64,000 nt of DNA from UBA11051 sp964390495 (lineage in GTDB: Bacteria; Armatimonadota; Zipacnadia; Zipacnadales; UBA11051). The notes below the pieces were generated by a model that was not told where the DNA came from, searched no databases, and saw nothing but the letters and a program-made list of their open reading frames with translations. Made by a program: the position numbers and the translations under genes. The DNA lies in assembly GCA_964390495.1 (NCBI GenBank), contig CAYMIN010000001.1, positions 62,001 through 126,000 on the forward strand, written 5' to 3'. Of the stretch, positions 23,468 to 32,988 are shown in pieces; within the stretch, counting starts at the first letter, position 1, and the number at the start of each line of letters is the position of its first letter.

Positions 23468-26400
23468 CTAGCGACTAAGATTAACAGTCATGAGGCGTCG
23501 CAACTGCTGGCCGTTCTCGGCGCGGGCATTAACCGCTACCAGGTAACGGCCGCCCGGAACCGGAGCGCCGTAGCTGTTATGTCCGTCGAATAATATAGTA
23601 TGATTCCCGGCCAAACGCAAGTGCTGCTGCTCGATTCGCCGTACACAACGACCGGCGATATTGAGGATCTGCACCGTAGTCTCGGCAGGTTGTGAGAGCG
23701 AGAAGACGATATGCGCGGTGCCAGAGCCGCCGGGCTGGACAGTCATCGAGTTGATGACTAGCGAGGCGGCACTGCTCTCCTGCACGATGAGCTGCAGCCG
23801 ACGGGGCCGCTCGGAGCGAGCGGTGAAGCGGTAGGCAGCGGCCGTGCGCAGGTAGGTGCTCTTGCCGGTGACCGGGTCGTGCAGAGTGACACTGCAGTTA
23901 TTGGGGACGCCACTCAGGTCAGGCAGGGCTACTTCGACCTCGGTGTCGGGCTGCAAGTTGTGGATGTCAAGGTTCCATACCCATTTTGTGGCGGCTTCGG
24001 CCCCCAGTGAAATCGCGTAGGAAATGGAGCTATCATCGCGGTTGGCTGCACTCAGGTACAGTTGCGGGCGCGTGCCGATCGGCGGAGGGGAGGGGATAGT
24101 ATAACCGCTTTGGGCCGCGCCGATGTAGTTGTTGGCCGCCGTAGCGCCGGCGGTGCGCAATACCACCTGGGCGTGCCAGCCGTGGTCCCATATCCGGTCG
24201 CTGCCGGCAGCAGCGGTACGAATTGCGGTGGCAGTGCCGCCAGGGCGCGCCAGGGTAAGGATGCAGGGCTTGAGGACTTGGACCCAAAAGCCGGTCCAGG
24301 GCGGGATCAGCGTACTATTCTGGCCCACATCCGGGTAAGCAAGCCTATACGGACCGTCATCGGGGGAGTAGATCCAGGCGAAACAGCGCATGACACCAGC
24401 GGTTTCGGCGCTGATCAGGTCCATGGTATTGGAGTTGTAGGTGACGGTGGAGGCGCCGAAAGCGAGCGGAGCGAAGAAGGGATTGCCCAATTGGTGCCAG
24501 CCCGGCGTCAGGGCGATGCTGAAATCGCCGGCGGGAGCACTAGCGCCGGTCGGCTGGACCACGGTGACTTGGTGTAGCAGGGCCCAGAAGCCGCGGCCCA
24601 GCGCCAGCTTCAGGACCTCCGGTACGCTGCCGGCGGCGTAAGTCACATAGTCTGCGGCCGCGGGGTCCCAGCGGGCGGCTTGCAGCTCCTCAGGGGGGAT
24701 GTTGAGCAAGGTTGCCGGGTCCCGGTCCGGCGGCACCGCCGGCGGTCCGATAAACAGCAGGCCGGGGCCAAGCGGGATGTCATTATTCGGATACGACTGC
24801 ACCGGCCCGACCGCCGGAAGGTTGCGCTGCTCGTTCGCCGCAGTGTCGCGCACCCCCACAGCGTAGTAGAAATCAACCCCATCCTGGGTAGTGCTATCGG
24901 TCCAGGTCTTAGTGCTGGGGTTGGTGATGGTCTTGATGACCGTGAGGCCGAGGGTTGACGAGAAGTTGCGCTCGCTGCGGTAGATGCGGTAAGAGCCGAA
25001 GTCAGCCGGCGGTGTGTAGCCGGACCAGTCCAGCACGATGGCACCACCGTCATCATTAGCCCGGTCCTGAACCGCCAGGTCATCAATGGCCGGCGGCGCG
25101 GCGTCATTCTCGGGGATGACGCCCGCAGAGGTCTGGCTGTCGGAGCTGAGGGTACCATCGGTGGAGCGGATAATGTAGTAGTAGGTCTGGCCGTCGCTGA
25201 CATCAGTGTCAACATACTGGGTTGAGCCAGGGGGCAGCTCGGCGATTTGCTGGAAGCTGCCGGCTTCGCCTTGGCGGCGCAGCACCTGGTAAGCCGTCAG
25301 CGAGTTGGCACCGCCGCCATCGTCGGCGGACTTGGTCCAGGTCAGCGTAATGCTGCCACCATCATCATTGGGTGTATCGAAGGCCTGGAAGTTGGTCACG
25401 GCGGCGGGCGCTGATATCTGGCCTAGGGTGCGCCCGCAATTGATGCGGCCCGTACCCAGAGCTCCCGCATAGCCGGGGTTTAGGGCGTCTATATCGTCTG
25501 TATTGTTGCGAATCGCCTGATAAACCTGGGCCGGAGTGTATCCGGGATGAGCGGCGAGGACCAGGGCAGCCAGCCCGCTCGCCAGAGGGCAGGCGAATGA
25601 GGTGCCGGTGTTGGTGCCGAAATAGCTGTCCAGATGGCTGAAGCGGGGGTCGTAGTAGTTGGGGCCGAACATGTCCGAGCCGGGTGCAGCCACATCTATG
25701 AAGTTGCATGAGGAGGTATCATAATTGCTGTACCAGGCCCGCCTATCGTTCTGGTCCACGCCGGCAATGCCGAGAACATAGTTGTCGGTGAATACATCCG
25801 GGCCGTCGTTACAGACCGGTGAGACCCAGGTGCTCTTGGAGTTGGTGAGCTCCTTGCCGTCGTTGCCGGCCGCGCATACCACTACTATGCCAGCCTCGTA
25901 GGCCCGCTGAATCGGCGCGCTGAAGCTTTGCTCGTAGGGCGAGCCGATGCTGAGATTGATGATGTCGGCCCCATTGTCAACGGCATAGTCAATCGCCTCG
26001 ATAACCGTCGAGACGTAGGTGGTACCGTCATCGGGGAACACCTGAAGGGCCATGATGGTGGCGCGCCAGCTTACGCCGACAGTGCCGAAGTTGTCATTTC
26101 CGTAAGCTGCAGCCAGGCCGGCTACCAGGGTGCCGTGGCTGACCTGGTCATCCGGCCCGCCCTTGTTGTCATTGTCCAGACCGTCGGGTTCGGGGTTGGG
26201 ATCATTGTTGTCGTTGTAGAAGTCCCAGCCCCGCCAGTCGTCCACATAGTCGTTGCCATCGTCGTCAAGGCCGTTGGCGGGGTTCTCGCCGACGTTGACC
26301 CAGATGCTGTTTTGCAGATCCGGATGATCGGTATCTACGCCGCTGTCAATCACGGCGATGACAACATCGCTGGAGCCGATAGTCACATCCCAACCGCCGG

Positions 26401-26914
26401 GAGAGTTGATCTGGGGATGGTGGTACTGCTCAGAGTAGAGGGGATCGTTGGGGATGCGGGTAGCATGGACAGCCAGGTCCGGTTCTACGAAGGCGGCACC
26501 GGCAGCGGCGATGTCAGCAGCAGCAGCGTACAAGTCGGTGCCCGGCGGCAATTCGACCACGGCGATGCGGCCGCCTCCGAGCAGCTTGGACACCTCTCCG
26601 CCGGCTGCCGTGGCGAGGCGCACAGAGTCAGCCTGAAGCTGCCTGAGATAGAGCGGATGGATACGCATGCGGGTGGGAGTAACGCCGACGAGCAGGCGGT
26701 CGGCAGCGGCAATCAATGGCTGGTGCGCTGAGGAGACGTGGACACTGCCGTCGCTGAGTTGCCAGTGCGAGAGGGGGACGGGCTTGCGGGAAGCGGCGAA
26801 GCTCGGGGGTACAAGCAGCCCGGCGGTCAGGATGATGAAGACAGCAGTCTTAGTGACATGATGTCGGGCTAGGGCCCCGACCGACGCCATAGAAGGGCTG
26901 TTATCACGATTCAC
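23468..26914 (-). CDS. Secreted subtilisin-like serine protease (S8) with Fn3 and FlgD-Ig-like domains
   Basis: An 1148-residue secreted protease. After a signal peptide (ending VPPSFA) and a propeptide comes an S8 domain with a complete triad: D190 (VIAVIDSGVDTDHPDL), H260 (SHGTLVAGLAAA), oxyanion N351 (CAAGNDG) and S439 (GTSFACPLASG). Acidic Ca-binding-like repeats (DDDGNDYVDD, DNDNKGGPDD) lie between D and H. Two Fn3-like domains follow (about 495-700), then a long beta-rich region. A FlgD-Ig-like C-terminal module (VQILNIAGRCVRRIEQQHL ... GAPVPGGRYLVAV) ends the protein. GTG at 26914 is 11 nt behind AGGAGG. It is paralogous to the next upstream gene throughout its length. Confidence 0.93.
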   Translation of the reverse strand: MNRDNSPSMASVGALARHHVTKTAVFIILTAGLLVPPSFAASRKPVPLSHWQLSDGSVHVSSAHQPLIAAADRLLVGVTPTRMRIHPLYLRQLQADSVRLATAAGGEVSKLLGGGRIAVVELPPGTDLYAAAADIAAAGAAFVEPDLAVHATRIPNDPLYSEQYHHPQINSPGGWDVTIGSSDVVIAVIDSGVDTDHPDLQNSIWVNVGENPANGLDDDGNDYVDDWRGWDFYNDNNDPNPEPDGLDNDNKGGPDDQVSHGTLVAGLAAAYGNDNFGTVGVSWRATIMALQVFPDDGTTYVSTVIEAIDYAVDNGADIINLSIGSPYEQSFSAPIQRAYEAGIVVVCAAGNDGKELTNSKSTWVSPVCNDGPDVFTDNYVLGIAGVDQNDRRAWYSNYDTSSCNFIDVAAPGSDMFGPNYYDPRFSHLDSYFGTNTGTSFACPLASGLAALVLAAHPGYTPAQVYQAIRNNTDDIDALNPGYAGALGTGRINCGRTLGQISAPAAVTNFQAFDTPNDDGGSITLTWTKSADDGGGANSLTAYQVLRRQGEAGSFQQIAELPPGSTQYVDTDVSDGQTYYYIIRSTDGTLSSDSQTSAGVIPENDAAPPAIDDLAVQDRANDDGGAIVLDWSGYTPPADFGSYRIYRSERNFSSTLGLTVIKTITNPSTKTWTDSTTQDGVDFYYAVGVRDTAANEQRNLPAVGPVQSYPNNDIPLGPGLLFIGPPAVPPDRDPATLLNIPPEELQAARWDPAAADYVTYAAGSVPEVLKLALGRGFWALLHQVTVVQPTGASAPAGDFSIALTPGWHQLGNPFFAPLAFGASTVTYNSNTMDLISAETAGVMRCFAWIYSPDDGPYRLAYPDVGQNSTLIPPWTGFWVQVLKPCILTLARPGGTATAIRTAAAGSDRIWDHGWHAQVVLRTAGATAANNYIGAAQSGYTIPSPPPIGTRPQLYLSAANRDDSSISYAISLGAEAATKWVWNLDIHNLQPDTEVEVALPDLSGVPNNCSVTLHDPVTGKSTYLRTAAAYRFTARSERPRRLQLIVQESSAASLVINSMTVQPGGSGTAHIVFSLSQPAETTVQILNIAGRCVRRIEQQHLRLAGNHTILFDGHNSYGAPVPGGRYLVAVNARAENGQQLRRLMTVNLSR

Positions 26915-27015
26915 CTGGCCGACGACCTCCTGATACTCATTGGCGCATGATGACTAGATACAGGTCGGTGGCGGCCCGCGTTGTATCTATCCCTCCCAGG
27001 TGTGGATTGTCTAGG

Positions 27016-30000
27016 TTAGCGTTGTATCTGCAAGGTGCCGATAGCCTTTGCCACCGAGCCGTCGTCGGTCTTGGCAGCGATGCAGATGAGATAGCGACCT
27101 TGTGGGACTAGGGTGCCATTGTCGGAGCGCTGATCCCACAATACCACATTGGACCCGGCCGGCAGCAGGCGGTCGGCGGCCAGAGTTCGCACCCTGCGGC
27201 CGGAGATGTTGAGTACCTCAAGCTCCACAGCCGCGTCCTGGGACAGGGTGAAACAGACCTGGGCCCTGTCGCCGCCGGTGGCCATTGCTTGCAGCCCGCT
27301 GACTGTGAGTGCCGAAGCGCCACGTTCAGTTATCACTACCTCAAAACGCCGCTGGCTCTGCTGGCTGCCGAGCTGGTAGCTGTAGCTGGTGGTTGTGCGC
27401 ATATTGACGCTGCGGCCGGCCTCGAGGTCAGTCAATGTCAGCCTGCATGAGACCGGCACCTGGCTCAAATCCGGCCAGGTCAAGCGAACGCTTTGTTTCG
27501 GCTCGGCGGCGGTGACGCTTAGTTGCCAGGTGTGCGAATTGCCCAGCGATTCGACGAAACTGGTGGCACTATAGTTCCCGCCGGAGGTGGCGACGGCAAG
27601 CTCAACTGCTCCATCGAGAGGCGGGGGGCTGACTACTCCGGAGAGCTCCTCAGCGCGCGGGTTGACGCCGATGAAGTTGTCAGTGTCAGCGGCCTCACCG
27701 GCCTGGGCGACCAACCGAAGGCTCCAGTGCTGCTGATCAACTGCAGCTTGGGAGCTAGAGACGGGGGCGGCTAAGGCAGCGGCAGCCACCGGCCGCGGCA
27801 AATGCAACTTCCCGTTCTCAAACGCCAAGAAGTAGAAGCCTTCGCTCTTGGGCACGTTGTCCCGGGCAAAGTCCATGTAGGCACTTATCAGCTTGTAGCT
27901 GCGGGTTGAGGGGGCATAGCGCCACATATAGTCCCGCGTGTAGCCAATGCTATTCGAGGTGGCGAGGTCCATTTGGGTCCCAAAGACGGTGACCTTAGCT
28001 TGGGCAATCGGCATATCCTGAGTATAGGGGTTCCCGAGCTGATTCCAGCCGGGGACGAAGTCCACGGAGAAATCACCCGCGGGAGCGGGACTGCCACTGA
28101 TGTTGAGCTCCTTGCCGGCGGGGTTGCGATACCAAAAGCCCCTGCCAAGCTGCTGCTGTAGGAAGGTGGAGTTCGGCGCCTCAGAATAGATGACGTACTC
28201 GCCGCCGTTGTCCAGCTCAGGATCCCAGCGAGCCAGGGGCAGGTCGGCGGGGGTATCCACCTCGAAGATGGCGCCCATATTGTTATTATGGGGCACAACA
28301 CCGATGGCGATCATGCTTAGCCCCGGCGGGAAGCTAAACGAGAAGATCGGGTTGGCGACGACGGGGCCGACGCAGTTAACATCAGTGATCTCGTTGGGCT
28401 CGGCCTCGCGGTCCTGAACGGTGACGGCGTAGTAATACTCTTTGCCGTCAACGAGCTCCTTTTCAGGGGTCCCGGGGTCGTCTTGGTCAATATAGCTCTT
28501 CTGCTGGCTACTGCCGATGGTTTTTATCGGCTGAGCAAGGCCGGATACATTGGTGAAGGGCACACCGGAACGCCATACCCGATAGGCCCCAAAGTCGCCC
28601 GGGGGAGTGTAATCGCTCCAGCTCAGTGAGATTGCCCCGCCGTCCTGGCCATACACGCGCGCGACCAGCATATCCTCCTCAAGCGCGGGTGGGGCGGTAT
28701 CATCGCGAGCCTGCACCGGCAGGGTCGGATCGGTGAAGCGCTCGGTGGAGGCGTCGCGTACGCCGATGCGATAGTAGTATGGCTTGTTATCGTCCACCGA
28801 GCTGTCCACGTAACTGGTGACCCCCGCGGCGGGGCTCGCCAAGGTAGTAAAAGAGCCTTCTTCGCCGGTTTCAGAGCGCTGCACCCGGTAGCCGACGACG
28901 TCATTGAAGCCTTTGCCATCGTCCGGCGACAGTGACCACTCCACGGTGATGCTACCACCGTTATCGTCGGGGGTATCGTAGGCGGTAACCGTTTTGGGCA
29001 ACTGCGGCGGGATGTCGCGCAAGCAGTTGAAGGCATTGACCCGCCCTGCGCCCATCCTGCCGACACAATTGGGGTTCTGTTCGTCGATGTTGTCTGCGGC
29101 GACCCGGATCTGCTCGGTGATGCCGGCAGGCGTGTAATCCGGATAGCGCGCATGTACCAGCGAGGCTACGCCGGCAACAATAGCAGCGGCACCAGAACTG
29201 CCGGAGTAAGCACCGTAGGGGCTAATGAAGCCGAGTTCGGGGAGGTCGAGATTGTAGTAAAGCGTGCTGAGGACGTTTGCGCCCGGAGCCATTACGTCCA
29301 CGAAGTTGTACGAGGAGCCGTCAAGCATGCTGAAACCGGCGACGACGTCGTCGCTATCGGTGGCACTAACGCCGATAACGTTGTTGTGAGTGAACCAATC
29401 ACCGTCGTTGCAGATAGGCGACCACCAACTGGTGGGACCATCGGTGATGTTGATGGGGATATTAGCCGTGGGCGCAACCACGGTGACCCCTGCGGCTACA
29501 GCCTCAGCGATGACGGGCGTGTATGCGTATTCATAGGCGCCGCAAACCCCTATATAAATCACGTTGGCACCATTGGCCACGGCATACTCGATAGCCGCCA
29601 GGCAGTCGCTGGTACGAGCGTCAGCGTCGTCAGGCACAACCTTCAGGGCCATGATCCGGCAGGCCCAGTCAAGGCCGGCGACGCCCTCGATGTTGTTAGT
29701 TACCGCACCAATCAAGCCGGCTGCATGGGTGCCGTGGCTGACGTTCTCATCCGGCGAGCCGCTCTCGTCCTCGTCCTGCCCATCGGGTACAGGCATGGGA
29801 TTGTTGTTGCGCTCGACGAAGTTCCAGCCGACAACGTCATCCACATAGCCATTGCCGTCATTATCAATATAGTCGCCCAGGATCTCGTCATCATTGGTCC
29901 AGATGCGGTCGAGCAGATCCGGATGGTCGAGGTCAACGCCGCTGTCAATAACGGCGACTACGGCGCTTTGGTTGCCGGTCTCCAGGTCCCAGGCCTGGGG

Positions 30001-30486
30001 TGCCTGAATCAGAGGCCAGTGCCACTGCTCGCCGTAGCGCATATCGTTGGGAATCCCCTGCGGGTACATCAGACGGTCGGGAGAAGCCAGCCGCACTTCG
30101 GGCCGAGCATTGAACCTAGCGACAGCACCGGTGACACTCTGACCCGCGGGTAGCTTGAGCAGAAGCAGCCTGCCATCGTCATAGACGCGTAGCACGCTGG
30201 TATCGGTGGCAGCCAGCATGCTCTGCACATCTGTGCGAGAGATGCCGGGACGCGTGCGGACCAGGATCTGACCGGCAGCGGCCAGATCGGGCACGATACG
30301 GGTGCCGGCAACGGTGGCAATGGGAAGCATGCGGGTGGAAACCAGCTCGGTGCGTACGCGTCCCGGCACGCCGGCAACAGCAACCTGGATGAGCAGTGTG
30401 AGCAAGATGATGGCAGCCAGGCACGCGCGCACAAGCATGCGCCTAAGGGCGGTTTCTGGCCGTGATGCTAGAGCGGAGTTGATCAC
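27016..30486 (-). CDS. Secreted subtilase (S8) paralogue with altered active-site surroundings
   Basis: An 1156-residue paralogue of the neighbouring protease with the same order: signal peptide (ACLAAIILLTLLIQVAVAG), propeptide, S8 domain, Fn3-like domains and FlgD-Ig-like C-terminus (VLNISGRRVRTLAADRL ... GTLVPQGRYLICI). Catalytic D181 (AVIDSGVDLDHPDL) and H251 (SHGTHAAGL) are normal. The serine block is GSSGAAAIVAG (S431) where GTSMAxPxVAG is usual: the conserved proline is gone. The AAGN oxyanion block is APTAN (N342), and the substrate-binding strand INLSIG of the paralogue is IYIGVCG here. Activity may be changed or lost. GTG at 30486 is chosen because AGGAGGAG lies 7 nt upstream. Confidence 0.9.
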   Translation of the reverse strand: MINSALASRPETALRRMLVRACLAAIILLTLLIQVAVAGVPGRVRTELVSTRMLPIATVAGTRIVPDLAAAGQILVRTRPGISRTDVQSMLAATDTSVLRVYDDGRLLLLKLPAGQSVTGAVARFNARPEVRLASPDRLMYPQGIPNDMRYGEQWHWPLIQAPQAWDLETGNQSAVVAVIDSGVDLDHPDLLDRIWTNDDEILGDYIDNDGNGYVDDVVGWNFVERNNNPMPVPDGQDEDESGSPDENVSHGTHAAGLIGAVTNNIEGVAGLDWACRIMALKVVPDDADARTSDCLAAIEYAVANGANVIYIGVCGAYEYAYTPVIAEAVAAGVTVVAPTANIPINITDGPTSWWSPICNDGDWFTHNNVIGVSATDSDDVVAGFSMLDGSSYNFVDVMAPGANVLSTLYYNLDLPELGFISPYGAYSGSSGAAAIVAGVASLVHARYPDYTPAGITEQIRVAADNIDEQNPNCVGRMGAGRVNAFNCLRDIPPQLPKTVTAYDTPDDNGGSITVEWSLSPDDGKGFNDVVGYRVQRSETGEEGSFTTLASPAAGVTSYVDSSVDDNKPYYYRIGVRDASTERFTDPTLPVQARDDTAPPALEEDMLVARVYGQDGGAISLSWSDYTPPGDFGAYRVWRSGVPFTNVSGLAQPIKTIGSSQQKSYIDQDDPGTPEKELVDGKEYYYAVTVQDREAEPNEITDVNCVGPVVANPIFSFSFPPGLSMIAIGVVPHNNNMGAIFEVDTPADLPLARWDPELDNGGEYVIYSEAPNSTFLQQQLGRGFWYRNPAGKELNISGSPAPAGDFSVDFVPGWNQLGNPYTQDMPIAQAKVTVFGTQMDLATSNSIGYTRDYMWRYAPSTRSYKLISAYMDFARDNVPKSEGFYFLAFENGKLHLPRPVAAAALAAPVSSSQAAVDQQHWSLRLVAQAGEAADTDNFIGVNPRAEELSGVVSPPPLDGAVELAVATSGGNYSATSFVESLGNSHTWQLSVTAAEPKQSVRLTWPDLSQVPVSCRLTLTDLEAGRSVNMRTTTSYSYQLGSQQSQRRFEVVITERGASALTVSGLQAMATGGDRAQVCFTLSQDAAVELEVLNISGRRVRTLAADRLLPAGSNVVLWDQRSDNGTLVPQGRYLICIAAKTDDGSVAKAIGTLQIQR

Positions 30487-30544
30487 CTTAGATCTCCTCC
30501 TGTTGCTTTTTTTCTGGCTTCCCTCGAAGAACGCAGTGGCTCTG

Positions 30545-30573
30545 ATAGTATAACCTATCCAGCGGGGTGTCAA
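30545..30573 (-). promoter_or_regulatory. Promoter for the upstream subtilase gene
   Basis: On the minus strand a perfect TTGACA (30573-30568) is followed after 17 bp by TACTAT (30550-30545). An overlapping TATACT gives 15-bp spacing. The leader to the GTG at 30486 is about 50 nt. Confidence 0.65.
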
Positions 30574-30604
30574 CAAGTAGAGTATTTGATAGGCGAAGGA
30601 GGTA

Positions 30605-30633
30605 TTGACGGCGCGTAGGTGAATCTGTATCAT
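30605..30633 (+). promoter_or_regulatory. Promoter for the porin-like gene
   Basis: TTGACG (30605-30610), a 17-bp spacer and TATCAT (30628-30633) form a good sigma-70-type promoter. It is back to back with the minus-strand promoter at 30545-30573. The leader to the ATG at 30794 would be about 155 nt. Confidence 0.55.
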
Positions 30634-30793
30634 ATACTGTGTTGTCTGTACAAAACCAAGGATAGGCGCCGGCGGGCGAGACCTGCATCAGGGTGGGAAA
30701 CCAAGGCAACAAGCCCTGGCATTTTGCGAAATGTCGCAGGTTAGCGGCCCACAAGTGCGGCGCCGCAAACAGAGTCTGGGAGGGACGCATGAG

Positions 30794-31822
30794 ATGAACA
30801 AGTTCATAGTACCAATGATAGTGGTACTGGCCTTCGTGATTGCGGCCTGTGCCAGTGCCCAGGGCGACTGGGCCGACAGGGTCAGCATGTCCGGCTATCT
30901 GCAATTCAGGTATGACGGTGGCGATAGGCTACCGACCACACAGGACGAGTTCGAGGATTTCAGTCTGCGCCGGGCTTTCTTCAACCTCGCCGCGAGTGCC
31001 GGTGACAGGACTAACGTGGTATTGACCCTAGCCAGCTTTGATCGCCTGGAAGACGTAGCTGCGCTTGGCTATACCTCCGATGACCTGATCATCTACAACC
31101 TGTTTGTTGACTACAATATCAATGATCAGTGGTCAGCCAGGTTCGGGCAGGTCCCGACCTACTTCGGCCTGGAGGCATGGCAGCAGTCCTGCGATCGCCT
31201 GGCCTTGGAACGGGCCATGATCCTGGAAGGCGACTGGGGCGCTAACAACGCTTCCGGGTTCTATTTCCTTGGTCCCTCCGACCGCGGCCTGTGGCTGAAG
31301 CGCGCCGGCGAAGAGAACCAGCCGGACATCTATCTGGGGGTGTACAACGGCCAGGGCCGTGCCAGCGATGTTGACAGCAGCAAGAACTACAGCGTGGACC
31401 TGAAGTGGGAGCGCGAGTGGGGTATCGCCGGTCTAAGCTGGTTTGACGGCGCCTTGACCGGCCCTGCCGGTAAGAACTCCCGCCATGCCGTTGACGCTTA
31501 CGTGAAGTTCATCCGGAGCCCGTGGGACGTTCAGGCCGAATGGGCCGATGGCAGGATGTTCGGCTCCGACCGCGACGGCTGGTATATCCAGGTCGCCAAG
31601 GTGCGAGAGGACAAGACCTGGATACCTTATCTGAAATATGAGGAATTCAGCTCCGACGGCGCTGGTGGGCTGGACTATGACGCTATCCGCGCTGGTGTTG
31701 CCTGGCAACTCGACGATAACAACGAGGTGACGCTGGAGGTCGCGGACGTTGACTATACCCCGGCCGGCGGCGCGACCCAGGAAGCGGTCAAGTTCGGCCT
31801 TTCGTGGCAGGTCGGATTCTAG
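30794..31822 (+). CDS. Porin-like outer-membrane beta-barrel protein (OprO/P-like)
   Basis: A 342-residue protein with a signal peptide (KFIVPMIVVLAFVIAACASAQG). The rest is a succession of amphipathic beta-strands: VSMSGYLQFRYDGG, FEDFSLRRAFFNLAASAGDRTNVVLTLASFD, WSARFGQVPTYFGLEAWQQS. It ends with FGLSWQVGF, a terminal phenylalanine as recognised by the BAM machinery. The strand pattern near the N-terminus (DFSLRRAFFNL) resembles phosphate-selective porins O/P. ATG at 30794 is preferred, with GGGAG about 10 nt upstream. This is direct evidence for a diderm cell envelope. A terminator follows. Confidence 0.82.
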   Translation: MNKFIVPMIVVLAFVIAACASAQGDWADRVSMSGYLQFRYDGGDRLPTTQDEFEDFSLRRAFFNLAASAGDRTNVVLTLASFDRLEDVAALGYTSDDLIIYNLFVDYNINDQWSARFGQVPTYFGLEAWQQSCDRLALERAMILEGDWGANNASGFYFLGPSDRGLWLKRAGEENQPDIYLGVYNGQGRASDVDSSKNYSVDLKWEREWGIAGLSWFDGALTGPAGKNSRHAVDAYVKFIRSPWDVQAEWADGRMFGSDRDGWYIQVAKVREDKTWIPYLKYEEFSSDGAGGLDYDAIRAGVAWQLDDNNEVTLEVADVDYTPAGGATQEAVKFGLSWQVGF

Positions 31823-31845
31823 AACCGCTGGATCAGAGAGTGTGA

Positions 31846-31877
31846 AGAGGCCGGCTCAGAGCCGGTCTCTTTTTTTG
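31846..31877 (+). terminator. Rho-independent terminator after the porin-like gene
   Basis: AGAGGCCGGCTC and GAGCCGGTCTCT pair over 12 positions with one G-T wobble, and a run of T follows directly (31869-31875). It lies 24 bp after the porin stop. Confidence 0.9.
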
Positions 31878-31893
31878 CGTGGATAGGATGGAA

Positions 31894-32952
31894 TCAGAAG
31901 ATGTACACGGGCATGCCCACGGCTACTAATTGGTACAGGATCTTGGCATCGGCGCGGTGCTGGCGGACACAACCATGAGAGGCCGGGCTACCCAGCCGGT
32001 GGTAGAAGGGCGGCGAGGTGGCATGAATCCCGTGGCTGCCGCTAGAAGTGATCTGCAACCAATAGGGCATCCGGCAGTGATATGCCCGGCTCCAGGCACA
32101 GGGGTCTTTCCCGAATATCTTGCCCATCGCGCCCCGCCGCCGGTCATATGCGCCTGGGTGCATATCGGGCGTGGAGTACCACCCGCGCGCGGTGGAGACT
32201 ATGTGCATGCGCTTGACACGGGCGTCAACGTAGTAGTAGAGGCGCTGCTTGCGTTTGATTATCGCGATACACGTGGCAGGAATCTTGGCAAGCTCTCTGG
32301 GACGGAAGCGCACGCCGATTTCGTCGGAGGCCAGCAGATTGTCCTCCGCATCATAGCCGGCAATGCGCAGGCGAAAGGCCGGGCTGTCCATCCAGGGCAC
32401 CGCCGACCAGCGAAATTGGCCCTGGTTCTGCATCATCGGAGTGACCAGAGCACCAAAGCGGCCTCGGGAGCGACCGGCCAGCTTGCAGCGGTCATAGTAG
32501 TAGTAGATGCGCACTTGGGCGATGGACGGACTGGCCAGCCACCTGAGGGTGACCGGAGCGCCCTCGAGCCACTCCTCCTCCGGCTGGGGAGAGATGAAAA
32601 CTAGGCGAGGCTCTTCCGGCAGCTCGGGCGTTATCTGCAATGCGGCAAGCTCGGCAGCGGTACGGGCCGGGGGTATATCGTCAGGATCACCGGCCCATGT
32701 CGGCTGCTCAAAGCCCTGCGCGACCGGGTCATCCGGCGGTAACGGCTCGACCGGCAAGTCTTGCTCGGGGCTGGTCACCGGCGAGGTTTGCCCCGCCTCG
32801 GCCCCCTCTGCGGTGCCTGACTGCAGTGTGTAAGCGGGGTGAAACTCCTGGTCGGCCGGCAGCGGCTCGACCGGAAGGTCACTGCTCTGCGGGGCAACAG
32901 CCGCTCCCGCCAGGAGCAGCACAGTGATGACTAGAGACAGTATTCGTGACAA
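31894..32952 (-). CDS. L,D-transpeptidase (YkuD domain), secreted
   Basis: Cell-wall cross-linking enzyme of 352 residues. After a signal peptide (SLVITVLLLAGAAVA) comes a proline- and acid-rich linker with a duplicated DLPVEPLPxD segment (about 25-32 and 65-72). An Ig-like domain follows (about 115-225: LVFISPQPEEEWLEGAPVTLRW). The YkuD catalytic domain is C-terminal, with HGIHATSPP and the active-site SHGCVR near residues 325-330. The next arginine-histidine run QHRADAK is normal for the family. The start is a TTG at 32952 with GAGG about 9 nt upstream. It lies 37 bp downstream of the PfkB kinase gene. Confidence 0.92.
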   Translation of the reverse strand: MSRILSLVITVLLLAGAAVAPQSSDLPVEPLPADQEFHPAYTLQSGTAEGAEAGQTSPVTSPEQDLPVEPLPPDDPVAQGFEQPTWAGDPDDIPPARTAAELAALQITPELPEEPRLVFISPQPEEEWLEGAPVTLRWLASPSIAQVRIYYYYDRCKLAGRSRGRFGALVTPMMQNQGQFRWSAVPWMDSPAFRLRIAGYDAEDNLLASDEIGVRFRPRELAKIPATCIAIIKRKQRLYYYVDARVKRMHIVSTARGWYSTPDMHPGAYDRRRGAMGKIFGKDPCAWSRAYHCRMPYWLQITSSGSHGIHATSPPFYHRLGSPASHGCVRQHRADAKILYQLVAVGMPVYIF

Positions 32953-32988
32953 TCACATCAACCTCAGATATTGCTTCTTTGGTCGTGG

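Noticed and set aside
29152..30153. 333-codon plus-strand open frame
   Set aside because: Antisense to the S8 domain of the subtilase; its Val/Asp-rich composition is the mirror of that gene and it has no family signature.
19724..30592. 13-bp sequence GAGTATTTGATAG found at 19724-19736 and 30580-30592
   Set aside because: Both copies are upstream of minus-strand genes, but a shared 13-mer is expected by chance many times in 64 kb.
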